57,225 nt of DNA from Bradyrhizobium sp. (GCF_030646015.1 NZ_JAUSLT010000045.1:1-57225), one strand, 5' to 3'; positions 27,087-36,888 are shown, numbered from the stretch's first letter. Made by a program: numbers and translations. Notes: generated from the letters alone by a model not told the origin.

Positions 27087-28022
27087 ATGATCACACCGAC
27101 GATGCGGATTGCGGTTCTGGTGCCGTGCTTCAACGAGGAAGCCGCGGTCGCAACCGTGATAGCGGATTTTCGTAAAGCCCTGCCCTCGGCGCAGATCTTC
27201 GTCTACGACAACAATTCGTCGGACCGTACCAAAGCGGTGGCGCGCGAGGCGGGTGCCGAGGTGCGCAGCGAACGCCGCCAGGGCAAGGGCCATGTAGTGC
27301 GGCGGATGTTCGCCGATGTCGATGCCGACATCTACTTGCTGGTCGACGGCGATGCGACCTACGACGCCGCCAGCGCGCCGCGCATGATCGAGATGCTGCT
27401 GTCGGATCATCTCGACATGGTGGTGGGGTTTCGCGTCGACCAGGCCGTGGCCGCCTACCGGCCTGGCCATCGCACCGGCAACTGGATGCTGACCAGCTTT
27501 CTCTCCGCGGTGTTCGGCCAGGCCTTCAAGGATATTCTTTCCGGCTATCGCGTGTTCTCGCGGCGCTTCGTCAAATCCTTCCCGGTGCTGTCGGACGGTT
27601 TTGAAATCGAGACCGAGCTCAGCGTGCACGCGCTCGAGCTGGCGCTGCCGGTCGCCGAGATCGAGACGCCCTATTACGCCCGGCCCGAGGGATCGTTCAG
27701 CAAGCTCAACACCTGGCGCGACGGATTTCGCATTCTCGGCACCATCCTGAAACTCTACCGCTCGGAAAAGCCGCTGCGCTTTTTCACCGCCATCGGAATC
27801 TTCCTGACGCTGGTTTCGATCGGCCTCGCGATTCCCGTCATCGTCACCTATCTCGAGGAAGGCCTCGTGCCGCGGCTGCCGACGGCGGTCCTGTCGATGG
27901 GCCTGATGATCCTGGCGGTGCTGTCGGTATCGTCGGGGCTGGTGCTCGACACGGTGACGCGCGGACGGCGTGAGATGAAGCTGCTGGCCTATTTGTCCCA
28001 GGGATCCGTCAACAGGAACTGA
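27087..28022 (+). CDS. family 2 glycosyltransferase with C-terminal membrane helices
   Basis: The 311-residue protein has a GT-A fold: VLVPCFNEEAAVATVIADFR at the N-terminus, VYDNNSSDRTKAVA and the DxD-like LLVDGDATYD (about residue 92). Later SGYRVFSRRFVKSFP is typical of dolichol-phosphate-mannose synthase-like enzymes. Two C-terminal hydrophobic segments (IGIFLTLVSIGLAIPVIVTY and VLSMGLMILAVLSVSSGLVL) anchor it in the membrane. It would transfer a sugar from a nucleotide donor, probably to a polyprenyl phosphate. It starts at an ATG at 27087; 27102 is another option. Confidence 0.88.
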   Translation: MITPTMRIAVLVPCFNEEAAVATVIADFRKALPSAQIFVYDNNSSDRTKAVAREAGAEVRSERRQGKGHVVRRMFADVDADIYLLVDGDATYDAASAPRMIEMLLSDHLDMVVGFRVDQAVAAYRPGHRTGNWMLTSFLSAVFGQAFKDILSGYRVFSRRFVKSFPVLSDGFEIETELSVHALELALPVAEIETPYYARPEGSFSKLNTWRDGFRILGTILKLYRSEKPLRFFTAIGIFLTLVSIGLAIPVIVTYLEEGLVPRLPTAVLSMGLMILAVLSVSSGLVLDTVTRGRREMKLLAYLSQGSVNRN

Positions 28023-28092
28023 TACGGCCGGGAATTTAACGTGGGATGGCCGATGGACCGCGCGTCCGCCAGATGCTATCCCGCGCCCCAGC

Positions 28093-28605
28093 ATGAGCGA
28101 CCTCTCACTGACCATATTGGCCGAGACCCCCAGCGACGCGCTGCCGATCGAACGCCTGCACCAGCGCACCTTCGGGCCCGGCCGCTTCGCGCTGAGCGCC
28201 TACCGGCTGCGCGAGCATGTCGATCACCTGCTCGACCTGTCGTTCACCGCCCGGATCGGCACGCTGCTGGTCGGCTCGGTCAGGCAATTGCCGATTTGCG
28301 TCGGCGATACCAGGGCATTGCTGCTGGGGCCGCTGACGGTCGAACCGCCGTTCCGCAGCCGCGGCGTCGGCCGCAAGCTGATGGATCGCGCGCTGAACGA
28401 CGCCAAAGCCAAGGGGCATCGTCTCGTACTGCTGGTCGGCGACGAAGCCTATTACAGTCGCGTCGGCTTCAAGCCGGTCCCGAAGGGACGGATGACCATG
28501 CCCGGCCCGGTCGACTACAGCCGGCTGCTGGTGGCCGAACTCGTCGATGGCGCGTCCACGGATGTCTCCGGCGCAATCCGCCCGGACTGGAGCCAGGCGA
28601 AGTAG
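28093..28605 (+). CDS. GNAT-family N-acetyltransferase
   Basis: The 170-residue protein contains a GNAT core: LLLGPLTVEPPFRSRGVGRK (acetyl-CoA binding, with the RxxGxG/A motif as RSRGVGRKLMDRAL, about residues 93-106) and LVLLVGDEAYYSRVGFKPVP. It would acetylate a small molecule or protein with acetyl-CoA. It follows the glycosyltransferase by 70 bp on the same strand. Its substrate is not apparent. Confidence 0.88.
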   Translation: MSDLSLTILAETPSDALPIERLHQRTFGPGRFALSAYRLREHVDHLLDLSFTARIGTLLVGSVRQLPICVGDTRALLLGPLTVEPPFRSRGVGRKLMDRALNDAKAKGHRLVLLVGDEAYYSRVGFKPVPKGRMTMPGPVDYSRLLVAELVDGASTDVSGAIRPDWSQAK

Positions 28606-28628
28606 CCGGCGCATTGCTCGTCGCACCT

Positions 28629-28771
28629 GTAGCCCGGATGGAGCCAACGGCTCGCGCGAATGCGCGGGCCGATGGCGTAATCCGGGGACTTCGCGCAACT
28701 GATGCACCGGTCCCGGATTGCGCCGCCGGGACGGCGCGTTGCGCCGGCCCGACAGCTCCATCCGGGCTACG
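28629..28771. repeat. palindromic repeat (GTAGCCCGGATGGAG ... CTCCATCCGGGCTAC)
   Basis: Its ends pair exactly over about 15 bp (GTAGCCCGGATGGAG with CTCCATCCGGGCTAC). It follows the acetyltransferase gene and forms an array with the next repeat. Confidence 0.9.
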
Positions 28772-28780
28772 GGTTGACCC

Positions 28781-28876
28781 ATCAACGTCATTGCGAGCGG
28801 AGCGAAGCAATCCATTCTTTCTTTGTGAGGCGACATGGATTGCTTCGTCGCAAGCGCTCCTCGCAATGACGTTGAT
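28781..28876. repeat. palindromic repeat (ATCAACGTCATTGCGAG ... CGCAATGACGTTGAT)
   Basis: A second long inverted repeat, of a different family, ends at the stop of the TonB-receptor gene. The outer arms ATCAACGTCATTGCGAG and CTCGCAATGACGTTGAT are complementary, and the inner GCGAAGCAATCCAT pairs with ATGGATTGCTTCG. Confidence 0.9.
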
Positions 28877-28885
28877 GGAGTTTGA

Positions 28886-31270
28886 TTAAAACTTCAAATT
28901 CGCGAACGCTCTTACCCCGATCCCCGGCATCAACACCTCATCCTTGTTGTACGACACCGAATTGCGCATGTTCTCGTTCAACAGGTTGTTGCCGACCAGA
29001 CCAACCATCATCTCGCGGGCGCCGAACCAGCTCGCATCGAGTTTGGTCTTGTAGCTGATTTCCGCCTTCAGGAGATTATAGCCCGCCGTCGGGGTTTCAC
29101 CGATCACGGCGATATGGTTCTGCGCGAAGGCGTGCAGATAGTTGATCCGCGCCAGCCAGTTCGCATCGCGCCAGAACACGCCGACGCCGGCGCGCACCGG
29201 TGGAATTCTGGGAACGTTGGTGCCGTCCGAGAAGGTGGCGCGCACGACGTCGAACTGATTTTCGATGCCCCAGATACCGCCGTGGAATTGCGAGATATCG
29301 AGCTGGCTCTGGAATTCGCCGCCGCGGAAGGTGGCGTCGCGCTGCGAATAGATCGCCTGATTGAGCTCGAGCGGAGCAGCCGGGTCCGCCGGGCCGACGC
29401 AGGCGACGTCCTCGCAGGTGTTGCCGGTCAGGCGCCGGTAGATGAAGCCGTTGAACTGCGTGTAGAAGGCGGTGGCTTCGAACCGCAACGGTCCGGTTGC
29501 CCGCCGCAACCCGATCTCGACGGATTTGGCGGTCTCGATGCCGAGATTGGGATTGCCGATGTCGAAGGTAACGGTCGCATCGTGTCCGCCGCGCGAAAAC
29601 AGTTCGGCCGGCTTGGGCGCGCGTTCGACATATTGGCCGGTGATGCTGGCAACGAGGCCGGCTGGAAGGTTCTGGATCAGGCCGATGCTTCCGCTTTTCG
29701 GCGTAAAGGACAGGTTGCGCGCCGTTGGCGGGCCGATATCGCCGGGGTTTGCGGCGAGGTCGAACCGTTCTGGAATGAACGCGGGCGTCGTTCCCGTGAG
29801 ATTGACGCGCTCGATGCGGCCGGCGATCTGCGCCTTGGTGGTCTCCGTGAATTTCAACTCGTTGAACACGTAGCCGGCGACCTTGGTGTTTTTGTTGGGA
29901 TCGAACAGACCGTTGAGCGGCGAGGTCGGATCGTCAGGGCTTGGCGCGGTCAGTTCCTGATGGCTGGCCTGCAGGCCGAGTGCTGACGTCACCGTCGCAA
30001 AGCGCGCGTTGAACGGCATCAACTGCATTTCGACGCGGCCTTCCTGCTCCTTGTTGGTGAAGGTCTGCCGCACGCCGAGCGTGGTGAGATCGGCCGGATC
30101 CGACAGACCAATCTCGTTGTGCTTGTAGTCGGTAGCCCCGGCCCAGAAGCGGATCGCCTCGATCGCCGCGGCATCCGGGCGATACTCGCCCTTGGCCGTG
30201 ATCTTGGTCTGGCGCGCGTCGATCCGGGTCTGGTGATCGGCGCCGTCGATTCCGGGGATGCGATAGATCGAATCGTTCTGCGTGATCGCGGCGCCGACAA
30301 AACCGCCGTCGAAGATGTACGAACCGCCGATCGATCCGCCGGCCGCCTGCGCCGCCGAGTTGGGTTGGCGGCCGTTGACCGGCCGGGTCTGGTCGAACAG
30401 ATAGGGATAGCCCGGGATATTGTAGTCGTTGCTCTTGCGGCCATAGGCGTCGGCGTGCACGGCGAAATTGCCCGCGCCGGCATCGAGCAGGATGCCGCCT
30501 TCGACGCCGCGATCGACCGAGCTGACCGCCGTTCGCGTTTCCACGGTCACGCAGGACGGCGATTGCACATTGGCGAGCGGAGCCTTGGCGGGGAGGCCGT
30601 AGCTCTGGAACGGCGCCGCCGCGCAGGAGGGCAGCGCATCGGGAATCCGGTTGTTGGAAGCACTAACGACGCCTCCGATCGCGCTCGATCCATAGCGCAT
30701 GGTCGCGGGTCCGCGGATTACTTCGATCTGGTTGGTCGCGAGCGGGTCGATCGGAACGAAATGATCCTCGCCGAGATCCGAAGCGCCGTTGCTGCCGATG
30801 CCGTTTTCGACGATGCCGACGCGATTGACGTCGAGCCCCCGGATGATCGGCCGACTTGAGGCGCCGGGCGCGAAGCTGGAGCCGGTAATGCCCGGCTTGG
30901 AAAACAGGACATCGCCGAGCGTGGCGCCGCCCGAGCGGCGGATTTCCTCGTTCGGTAACACCGTGACGGTGGCGAACTGATCGGCCACGATCGGCAGCAC
31001 GCCCTGTTGGGGCGCGGCGGCGACGGGCGCCGGTTGTGTTGGCGGCGCCGGCTCGCGATTGGGGACGGCGCGCGCGACCCGCGAAGGCGTTCGTGACGGG
31101 GTCGTATTCCGCCGCTGAATCGGGCTCGGCGCGGTCACCGTGATTTCCGGCAGCTGCGTGGCGGGCCGTGCTGGCGTTGCGTCCTGTGCCATCGCGCCGC
31201 ATCCCATCGCGCACAGGAATAGCCAGCTTGCTCCACTGGCGTGGAATGCTCGTCTTGTTTGGAATGTCAT
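28886..31270 (-). CDS. TonB-dependent outer-membrane receptor, ZnuD-like
   Basis: The 794-residue receptor has a signal sequence, then a proline-rich TonB-proximal region and the plug: VLPNEEIRRSGGATLGDVLF, RPIIRGLDVNRVGIVENGIG, DHFVPIDPLATNQIEVIRGP and YGSSAIGGVVSASNNRIPD (about residues 110-230). The plug text closely resembles zinc receptors of the ZnuD family (GLD..R..V..NG.G, DPL...IEV.RGPAT). The barrel ends with the C-terminal phenylalanine (FANLKF). The start is the ATG at 31270. With DUF2946 upstream and a Zur box before both, a role in zinc import across the outer membrane is likely; substrate proof is lacking. Confidence 0.88.
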   Translation of the reverse strand: MTFQTRRAFHASGASWLFLCAMGCGAMAQDATPARPATQLPEITVTAPSPIQRRNTTPSRTPSRVARAVPNREPAPPTQPAPVAAAPQQGVLPIVADQFATVTVLPNEEIRRSGGATLGDVLFSKPGITGSSFAPGASSRPIIRGLDVNRVGIVENGIGSNGASDLGEDHFVPIDPLATNQIEVIRGPATMRYGSSAIGGVVSASNNRIPDALPSCAAAPFQSYGLPAKAPLANVQSPSCVTVETRTAVSSVDRGVEGGILLDAGAGNFAVHADAYGRKSNDYNIPGYPYLFDQTRPVNGRQPNSAAQAAGGSIGGSYIFDGGFVGAAITQNDSIYRIPGIDGADHQTRIDARQTKITAKGEYRPDAAAIEAIRFWAGATDYKHNEIGLSDPADLTTLGVRQTFTNKEQEGRVEMQLMPFNARFATVTSALGLQASHQELTAPSPDDPTSPLNGLFDPNKNTKVAGYVFNELKFTETTKAQIAGRIERVNLTGTTPAFIPERFDLAANPGDIGPPTARNLSFTPKSGSIGLIQNLPAGLVASITGQYVERAPKPAELFSRGGHDATVTFDIGNPNLGIETAKSVEIGLRRATGPLRFEATAFYTQFNGFIYRRLTGNTCEDVACVGPADPAAPLELNQAIYSQRDATFRGGEFQSQLDISQFHGGIWGIENQFDVVRATFSDGTNVPRIPPVRAGVGVFWRDANWLARINYLHAFAQNHIAVIGETPTAGYNLLKAEISYKTKLDASWFGAREMMVGLVGNNLLNENMRNSVSYNKDEVLMPGIGVRAFANLKF

Positions 31271-31427
31271 TGTCCAGATCCTGAGAGAGTCGCGACCGGA
31301 TTCGTTCACGTTGACGAATTCGGAATGCGCCTGCCGTCGATGTGCGACGGACCGATTTCGATTTGTCCCGGCAGAATCGACCGCAGACGACGCGGCGATC
31401 CCTTCAGGGAGCATCAAGCCATCGATG

Positions 31428-31838
31428 TCAGGAGGCGGGGGGAGCGCGAGGCTGGAACGCGACGCCGACCGGGTTCAGATCGACGAACGCGGCGTCGGTG
31501 ACGCGATATTGAAATGCTTCGGCTTGCGGCAGCAGCATTGTCGGCGGCGTTGCTGATACCACCGTGCGCGCCAGCGCGATGACGGCGCAGATGGCGCAGT
31601 CCTCGCCTGGGTGCTGGGAATCGTTATGGGACGCCGGCAGCGGGGCAAACGGATCGACGGCGTCGGCCGTGGCGAGGGCGGCGGCAATGTCGGACTGCGG
31701 GACGGCCGATTGAATGGCCAGCGCCGCCGCCTGCGCGGCGCCTGCGTGGAAATGCCCGAACGACAGCCCAAACTGCAGCGCCAGCGCCAACAGCGCCAGC
31801 CGTGCCCCGTGTTTGATGTTCGCGCGAAACCACTTCAT
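31428..31838 (-). CDS. DUF2946-type secreted protein, Zur-linked
   Basis: The 136-residue protein has an N-terminal signal/anchor (HGARLALLALALQFGLSFGH), HFHAG directly after it, and GEDCAICAVIALARTVV with a CxxC pair around residue 85. Small proteins of this form (H-x-H near the N-terminus, C-x-x-C later) are annotated as DUF2946 and often precede TonB receptors. The Zur box starts 49 bp before the ATG. A role in metal handling with the adjacent receptor is likely but not shown. A 157-bp gap separates it from the receptor gene. Confidence 0.75.
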   Translation of the reverse strand: MKWFRANIKHGARLALLALALQFGLSFGHFHAGAAQAAALAIQSAVPQSDIAAALATADAVDPFAPLPASHNDSQHPGEDCAICAVIALARTVVSATPPTMLLPQAEAFQYRVTDAAFVDLNPVGVAFQPRAPPAS

Positions 31839-31886
31839 GCCGACAGGTGCCTCACATCGACCGGCCGGGATATCCCGGCTCGTCCA

Positions 31887-31903
31887 ATGTTACAATATAA
31901 CAT
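31887..31903 (-). promoter_or_regulatory. Zur box (zinc-uptake regulator operator)
   Basis: ATGTTACAATATAACAT is a 17-bp inverted repeat (ATGTTA-N5-TAACAT) with the same arms and spacing as the Zur operator core ATGTTA-TANTA-TAACAT known from enterobacteria. It precedes the DUF2946 and ZnuD-like genes. Repression under zinc sufficiency is the expected regulation. Confidence 0.78.
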
Positions 31904-32000
31904 CCGGTGATCGGGCGGGTGTCAACCGTGCTCGAACCGCCCATGGGGCGAATTCGCCGGGTGCGTGTGATTTGCGCAACGGCCGGCGAGCGAGTGCCGC

Positions 32001-34064
32001 TCAGCGCCCCTCGCGCAACCACGTCGCGGCGAAGGCGCCGAGCAGCAGCAAGAGGCCGATCAGGCCGGCGAAGATCGGCAGCACGCCGACGCCGCGCACC
32101 ACGCTGGCATCGCGCATCCTGACGCCCATCCAGCCATCGCCGCGGAAGATGCCGGAAGCGCGGACCGGCACGATGCGCGGAACCTCGAAGCTGGAGCCGT
32201 CCACGAGGCGCCGTGCGTCGCCGCCGGTGGCCTGCGCCAGCGGCCGGAGCATTTCGGTGGTGGAGGTGACCTCGGAAAATTCCTTGGGGTTGGTCGGGCC
32301 GACATTGATCAGTGCCTTCAGCGTGCCGTCGGTGGCCTGCCACAGACCGAGTTCGCTGGCGGGGATCGCCGAGCGCCAGCTGCCGGGTTCGCTGCTGCTC
32401 AGCGTCAGCTCGCGGGTGGTGCCGGAGGGTGACGTCACCGTCACGGGCGGGACGCTGTCGGCCATGGTCTGGCGCAGCACCACGAGATCCTTGCCGCTGA
32501 TCTGAAGCCGCAGCGCTTCCTCGTCGAGGTCAGGCTGCTTCATCAGCCAGTGCGAGGTTCGCCGCAGCAAATCGAGATGCGGCCCGCCGCCCTCATAGCC
32601 GCGCGCCCACAGCCAGATGTGGTCCGACAGCAGAAGCGCGACGCGGCCCTCGCCGACCCGCGACAGCAGCAACAGCGGCTTGCCGTCGGCGCCGGTCATG
32701 ACCGGAGGGGTGGTGGCATTGCGGGTGTCGACGGTGCGGAAGAACCGGCTCCAGCGCGGCGGCTCGGTGGCGGAGCCTTCCAGTCCGCGCGTCACCGGAT
32801 GGCGTTTGCCGGCGTCGCTCAGATGCGCGTAATACGGCTTCTCGGAGACCCCGACAGGTTCGGCGGGTAACACCGAATCCAGCGGCGTGCGCCAGATGCT
32901 GGTGGTCGACGCATAATCGGGGCCTGCCGACACCAGCACCGCGCCACCGGCGCGCACGTAGCGCGCCATGTTGTCGAAATAGGGGATCGGCAGCACGCCC
33001 TGGCGGGCGTAGCGGTCGAAGATGATCAGCTGGAATTCGTTGATCTTCTGCTGAAACAGTTCGCGGGTCGGAAACGCGATCAGGCTGAGTTCGTTGATCG
33101 GCGTGCCGTCCTGCTTCTCCGGCGGGCGCAGAATCGTGAAATGCACGAGATCGACGCTGGCGTCGGATTTCAAGAGGTTGCGCCAGGTGCGCTCGCCAGA
33201 ATGCGGCTCGCCGGAGACCAGCAGCACCCGCAATTTGTCGCGCACGCCGTCGATCGCCACCACCGCGCGGTTGTTGACCAGTGTCAGTTCGTTGGGCAGC
33301 GGCGAGGCCTCGATCTCGATAATGTTCGGCCCGGCATGCTTGATGTCGACATCTATATTGACGGTCTGGCCGCTCAGGACGGTGCGCTCATTGATCACCT
33401 CGCCGTCGCGGCGCACCACGATCCTGGCGCGCTCGCCGCTGACGCCCTGGTCGTCGAGCCGGTAGGTGATGGTCTGCGCCTGTCCGACGATGCCGAAGCG
33501 CGGGGCTGCAGCAATCGCGATGCGGCGGTCGCGTTCGTCCTTGCGCCCGGTGATCAGCGCATGCACCGGCGCCTGGAATCCGACCGCGGCGGCATTGGCG
33601 GGAATATCATGCACCCGCCCGTCGGTGATCAGGAAGGCGCCGGCGACGCGATCGACCGGAACGTCCGACAGCGCCGACGACAGCGCGCCGAACAGTTTGG
33701 TGCCGTCGGTTTCGCCGTCGGCCTGCCCGGCCTCGACGACGCGGACTTCGACGCCCTTGATCTTCTTCAGGCTGTCGACCAGCGCCTCGCGGGCCTTTTC
33801 GGTTTCGCCAGTGCGCTCGCCGAAATTCTGGCTCGGGCTCTTGTCGATCACGACGGCGGCGACCGACGACAGCGGCTCGCGGTCCTCGCGGGTAAACGAC
33901 GGGTTGGCCAGCGCCAGCAGGATCAGCGCCAGCGCGGTGACGCGCACCGCAGCGCCTCGGGCGCGGGCCAGCAACAGCAGCGCCGCGATCACGGCAATGG
34001 CGGCCAGCGCGATCCAGAGCACCATCGAGGGGACGAGCGGGGTGAAGGCGATACCGTATTGCAT
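32001..34064 (-). CDS. large membrane protein of the MoxR-DUF58 operon, glutamine amidotransferase-like/VWA-type
   Basis: The 687-residue protein starts with two membrane segments (LWIALAAIAVIAALLLLA and VRVTALALILLALANPSF). A Ser/Asp-rich region follows (VAAVVIDKSPSQNFGERTGE) that resembles the start of a von Willebrand-type domain, then a beta-rich middle (ERARIVVRRDGEVINERTVL) and a segment like glutamine amidotransferase class I folds (FQLIIFDRYARQGVLPIPYF, YVRAGGAVLVSAGPDYAST). A C-terminal membrane helix is LPIFAGLIGLLLLLGAFAAT. It is the last gene of the operon and starts 1 bp after the upstream stop. Function unknown; envelope stress is suggested by the MoxR/DUF58 partners. Confidence 0.8.
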   Translation of the reverse strand: MQYGIAFTPLVPSMVLWIALAAIAVIAALLLLARARGAAVRVTALALILLALANPSFTREDREPLSSVAAVVIDKSPSQNFGERTGETEKAREALVDSLKKIKGVEVRVVEAGQADGETDGTKLFGALSSALSDVPVDRVAGAFLITDGRVHDIPANAAAVGFQAPVHALITGRKDERDRRIAIAAAPRFGIVGQAQTITYRLDDQGVSGERARIVVRRDGEVINERTVLSGQTVNIDVDIKHAGPNIIEIEASPLPNELTLVNNRAVVAIDGVRDKLRVLLVSGEPHSGERTWRNLLKSDASVDLVHFTILRPPEKQDGTPINELSLIAFPTRELFQQKINEFQLIIFDRYARQGVLPIPYFDNMARYVRAGGAVLVSAGPDYASTTSIWRTPLDSVLPAEPVGVSEKPYYAHLSDAGKRHPVTRGLEGSATEPPRWSRFFRTVDTRNATTPPVMTGADGKPLLLLSRVGEGRVALLLSDHIWLWARGYEGGGPHLDLLRRTSHWLMKQPDLDEEALRLQISGKDLVVLRQTMADSVPPVTVTSPSGTTRELTLSSSEPGSWRSAIPASELGLWQATDGTLKALINVGPTNPKEFSEVTSTTEMLRPLAQATGGDARRLVDGSSFEVPRIVPVRASGIFRGDGWMGVRMRDASVVRGVGVLPIFAGLIGLLLLLGAFAATWLREGR

Positions 34065-34065
34065 G

Positions 34066-36888
34066 CTACTGCCCGAGCCGTTCGATCAGCGCCGGCGCAT
34101 GCACCTGGTCGGCCTTGTAGTTGCCGGTCAGCGTGTACATCACGATGTTGACGCCGGCGCGGAAGGCGAATTCGCGTTGCCGCGGTTCGCCCGGCGTCAG
34201 CGGCAGCATCGGCTGGCCGTCCGGACGCAAGGCCCAGGCGCCGGCCAGGTCGTTCGAGGTGATGATGATCGGCGAGACGCCGTCGCCGCCGCGGGCGGGC
34301 CGCGAGGCGGCCTCGTCGTCTTCGTCGCGCGGCAGGGTTTCCACCCAGGTCTGGCCCGAGGTGAAGCGGCCGGGAAAATCGCGCAGCAGATAGAAGGTCT
34401 TGGTCAGCACGTGCTCGCGCGGCACCGGCTCGAGCTCGGGAACGTCGAGCGAGGAGAGAATGCTGCGCAACGCCAGCATGCCCGGCGTCTGCGATGCGCC
34501 ATTGGCGCCGGGCGGCGCCTCGATGGCGTCGCGGGTGTCGAACAGCACGGTGCCGCCCTGCTTCATGTAGGCGTCGATGCGGTTGATGGCGTCCCGCGCC
34601 GGCTTCGCCGCCCCCGGCAATACCGGCCAGTAGATCAGCGGGAAGAACGCCAGTTCGTCGCGCGCCGGATCGATGCCGACGGGATCGCCGGCTTCCAGCG
34701 CGGTGCGCTGCGCCAGAAACAGCGTCAGCCCGGACAGGCCCGCCTTGACGATGGAGTCGACGTCGGCGTTGCCGGTGACGACATAGGCCAGCCGGGTTTG
34801 CGACACCGATTTGATGGCGAACTCGTCGGCGGTGTCCGCGCGCGCCGGCCAGGACGTCGCCATGTTCGTGGCGACGATCGTGGACAGCGCCAGCGCGAAC
34901 GCCAGTGCGGCGGGTACCGCGCGCCGCCGCAACAGCGCCGCGATGCCGGCGCCGAGCAGAGCGACGATCACGGCGTCGATCAGGAACAGCGCCAGCGACG
35001 CGGCCAGCAGGATTCCCCGCAAGTCGCGCGGCTCGGCATTGGTGTAGCTGGCGCGCTGCGCGCGCAGCGAGGCGGTATCGAGCGGCGCGATGCGGTCGGC
35101 CGCCGCCAGCGCGTTGACCGCGAGCGGGCCGTCGGCCGGTCCATAGAAGCCGGGCGGATGATCCGGCGTGGCGCGGTCGCGGAAATCGGCGGGCAGCGGC
35201 TTCGCCGTCGAGGGCGGCGGCCCGAAAGCGCCGAAGCCGTCGAGCGTGCGCAGCGGCGCCACCGTCTCGGCGCTGGCTTCGCCCGCGACGCCGGCGCCCG
35301 GCGTGGACGTGTAGCCGGAGGAATCGACGATCCTTCGCAGCATCTCGACGAAGCTGCCGGACATCGGCAGGTCGGACCAGCGCATGTCGGCGCTGACGTG
35401 AAACAGGCTGACCACGCCCTTGCCGCGATGTTCGCCTGTGACCAGCGGCGTGCCGTCCTCCAGCGAGGCCCAGCTCCTTGTCGCCAGCGCCGCATTGGGT
35501 TCGGCGAGCACCTGCCGCGTCACGGTGACATCCTTCGGCGCCACGAGGCCCGCGAACGGCCCGTCGGCCGCGAACGCGGCCAGGCGCTGCGGCTTTTCCC
35601 AGGTGAGGCTGCCGCCGAGGCTGCGTCCGCCGCGGCGCAGCTTGACCGGCACCAGGTCGTCGTCGGCCTGCGCCAGCCGCGGGCCGGCGAATCGCACCAG
35701 CACGCCGCCTTGCTCGATCCATGCGCCGATGCGCTCGCGAATTTCGGACGACAGCGTGCCGACATCCGCCAGCACGATCATCGGCAGCTTCTGGTCGAGA
35801 AACTGGGTGATCGCCTGCTGCGGCGCGCCGCGATCGCCGAGCCGGACGTCGGCGAACGGCGCCAGCGCGCGAGTCAGATAGAAGGTCGAGGCCAAGAGCG
35901 GCTGCGCGGTATCGCTGGTCGATCCCGAGACGATGCCGATGGCGCGGCGGCGCCAGCGCTTGTCGAGCAACTGCACCGCGCCGGCGGATCGCTCGCCGGC
36001 TATTTCGAGCCGGGAAATGTCGTTGCGCAATTCGACAGGCAGGTCGAACGAGGCTTCGGTCTCGCGATCCCCAGGCGCAAAGCGGTAGCGGGCCTCGCCG
36101 ATCGGCGAACCCTTCAGGTCGATCGCGCGCACCACGCCCGCGGCGATGCCGCCGCCGGTGCGCAGCACCTTCACCGTCATCTTCGCCGCGGCATTTTCGG
36201 CCGCGACCAGCGCGAGCGGGGGGGCGGTGCCGCCCTCAAAAACCGTCAAGCTGCGATCTCCGATGGTCTTGCCGAGGGCTTCGAGAAACTCCGGGCCGCG
36301 CCCGGTATCGACGCCATCCGACAGCCAGGCGATCTCGGCGTCGCCGGTGGCCTTCAGGAAACGCTCCAGCGCCGGCAGGGTTTCCACCCGCTCGATCGAA
36401 TAGGGTTTGGGCGCGAGCTGGCGCAGCGCCACCCGTGCGGTGCCCGCCGGCATCAGGGTGATGTCGCGCGCCGGCTCCGACAGCGGCACCAGCGTCACGC
36501 CGCGCCGGTCGTTGTCGGCGTTCGCAATCAGTTCGTCCGCCGCCTTGATCCTGCTGTCCCAACTCGCCGCCGCACTCCAGCCGTCGTCGAGCAGGATCAC
36601 CAGCGGCGCGCTGGAGCCGGCGAGTCCGGTTTGCGGATTCCAGATCGGCCCGGCCGCTGCCAGGATCACCAGCGCGGCGGCGGCGAGCCGCAACAGGGTC
36701 AGCCACCATGGCGTGCGCGAGGGGGTTTCCTCCTTCGGCGCGATGTCGAACAACAGCCGCGTCGGCGGAAACTCGATGCGCCGCGGCCGCGGCGGCATCA
36801 CCCGCAGCAGCCACCACAGCACCGGCAGGCTCAACAGGCCCAGCAGAAGCAGGGGTTGCGCGAAAGCGAGGGGGAGTCCGGCGATCAT
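34066..36888 (-). CDS. BatA-like N-terminal domain and DUF4159 membrane protein
   Basis: The 940-residue protein has an N-terminal BatA-type region (PLAFAQPLLLLGLLSLPVLW and RLAAAALVILAAAGPIWNPQ as membrane helices, then LVILLDDGWSAAASWDSRIK), a long middle part and further membrane segments (AASLALFLIDAVIVALLGAG, VPAALAFALALSTIVATNMA, about residues 640-690). It ends in a DUF4159 domain with DAYMKQGGTVLFDTRDAIEA and GVNIVMYTLTGNYK. DUF4159 proteins lie beside MoxR and DUF58 genes in many proteobacteria. Overlap of 4 bp with the DUF58 gene indicates a single transcript. Role inferred only from the operon. Confidence 0.85.
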   Translation of the reverse strand: MIAGLPLAFAQPLLLLGLLSLPVLWWLLRVMPPRPRRIEFPPTRLLFDIAPKEETPSRTPWWLTLLRLAAAALVILAAAGPIWNPQTGLAGSSAPLVILLDDGWSAAASWDSRIKAADELIANADNDRRGVTLVPLSEPARDITLMPAGTARVALRQLAPKPYSIERVETLPALERFLKATGDAEIAWLSDGVDTGRGPEFLEALGKTIGDRSLTVFEGGTAPPLALVAAENAAAKMTVKVLRTGGGIAAGVVRAIDLKGSPIGEARYRFAPGDRETEASFDLPVELRNDISRLEIAGERSAGAVQLLDKRWRRRAIGIVSGSTSDTAQPLLASTFYLTRALAPFADVRLGDRGAPQQAITQFLDQKLPMIVLADVGTLSSEIRERIGAWIEQGGVLVRFAGPRLAQADDDLVPVKLRRGGRSLGGSLTWEKPQRLAAFAADGPFAGLVAPKDVTVTRQVLAEPNAALATRSWASLEDGTPLVTGEHRGKGVVSLFHVSADMRWSDLPMSGSFVEMLRRIVDSSGYTSTPGAGVAGEASAETVAPLRTLDGFGAFGPPPSTAKPLPADFRDRATPDHPPGFYGPADGPLAVNALAAADRIAPLDTASLRAQRASYTNAEPRDLRGILLAASLALFLIDAVIVALLGAGIAALLRRRAVPAALAFALALSTIVATNMATSWPARADTADEFAIKSVSQTRLAYVVTGNADVDSIVKAGLSGLTLFLAQRTALEAGDPVGIDPARDELAFFPLIYWPVLPGAAKPARDAINRIDAYMKQGGTVLFDTRDAIEAPPGANGASQTPGMLALRSILSSLDVPELEPVPREHVLTKTFYLLRDFPGRFTSGQTWVETLPRDEDDEAASRPARGGDGVSPIIITSNDLAGAWALRPDGQPMLPLTPGEPRQREFAFRAGVNIVMYTLTGNYKADQVHAPALIERLGQ

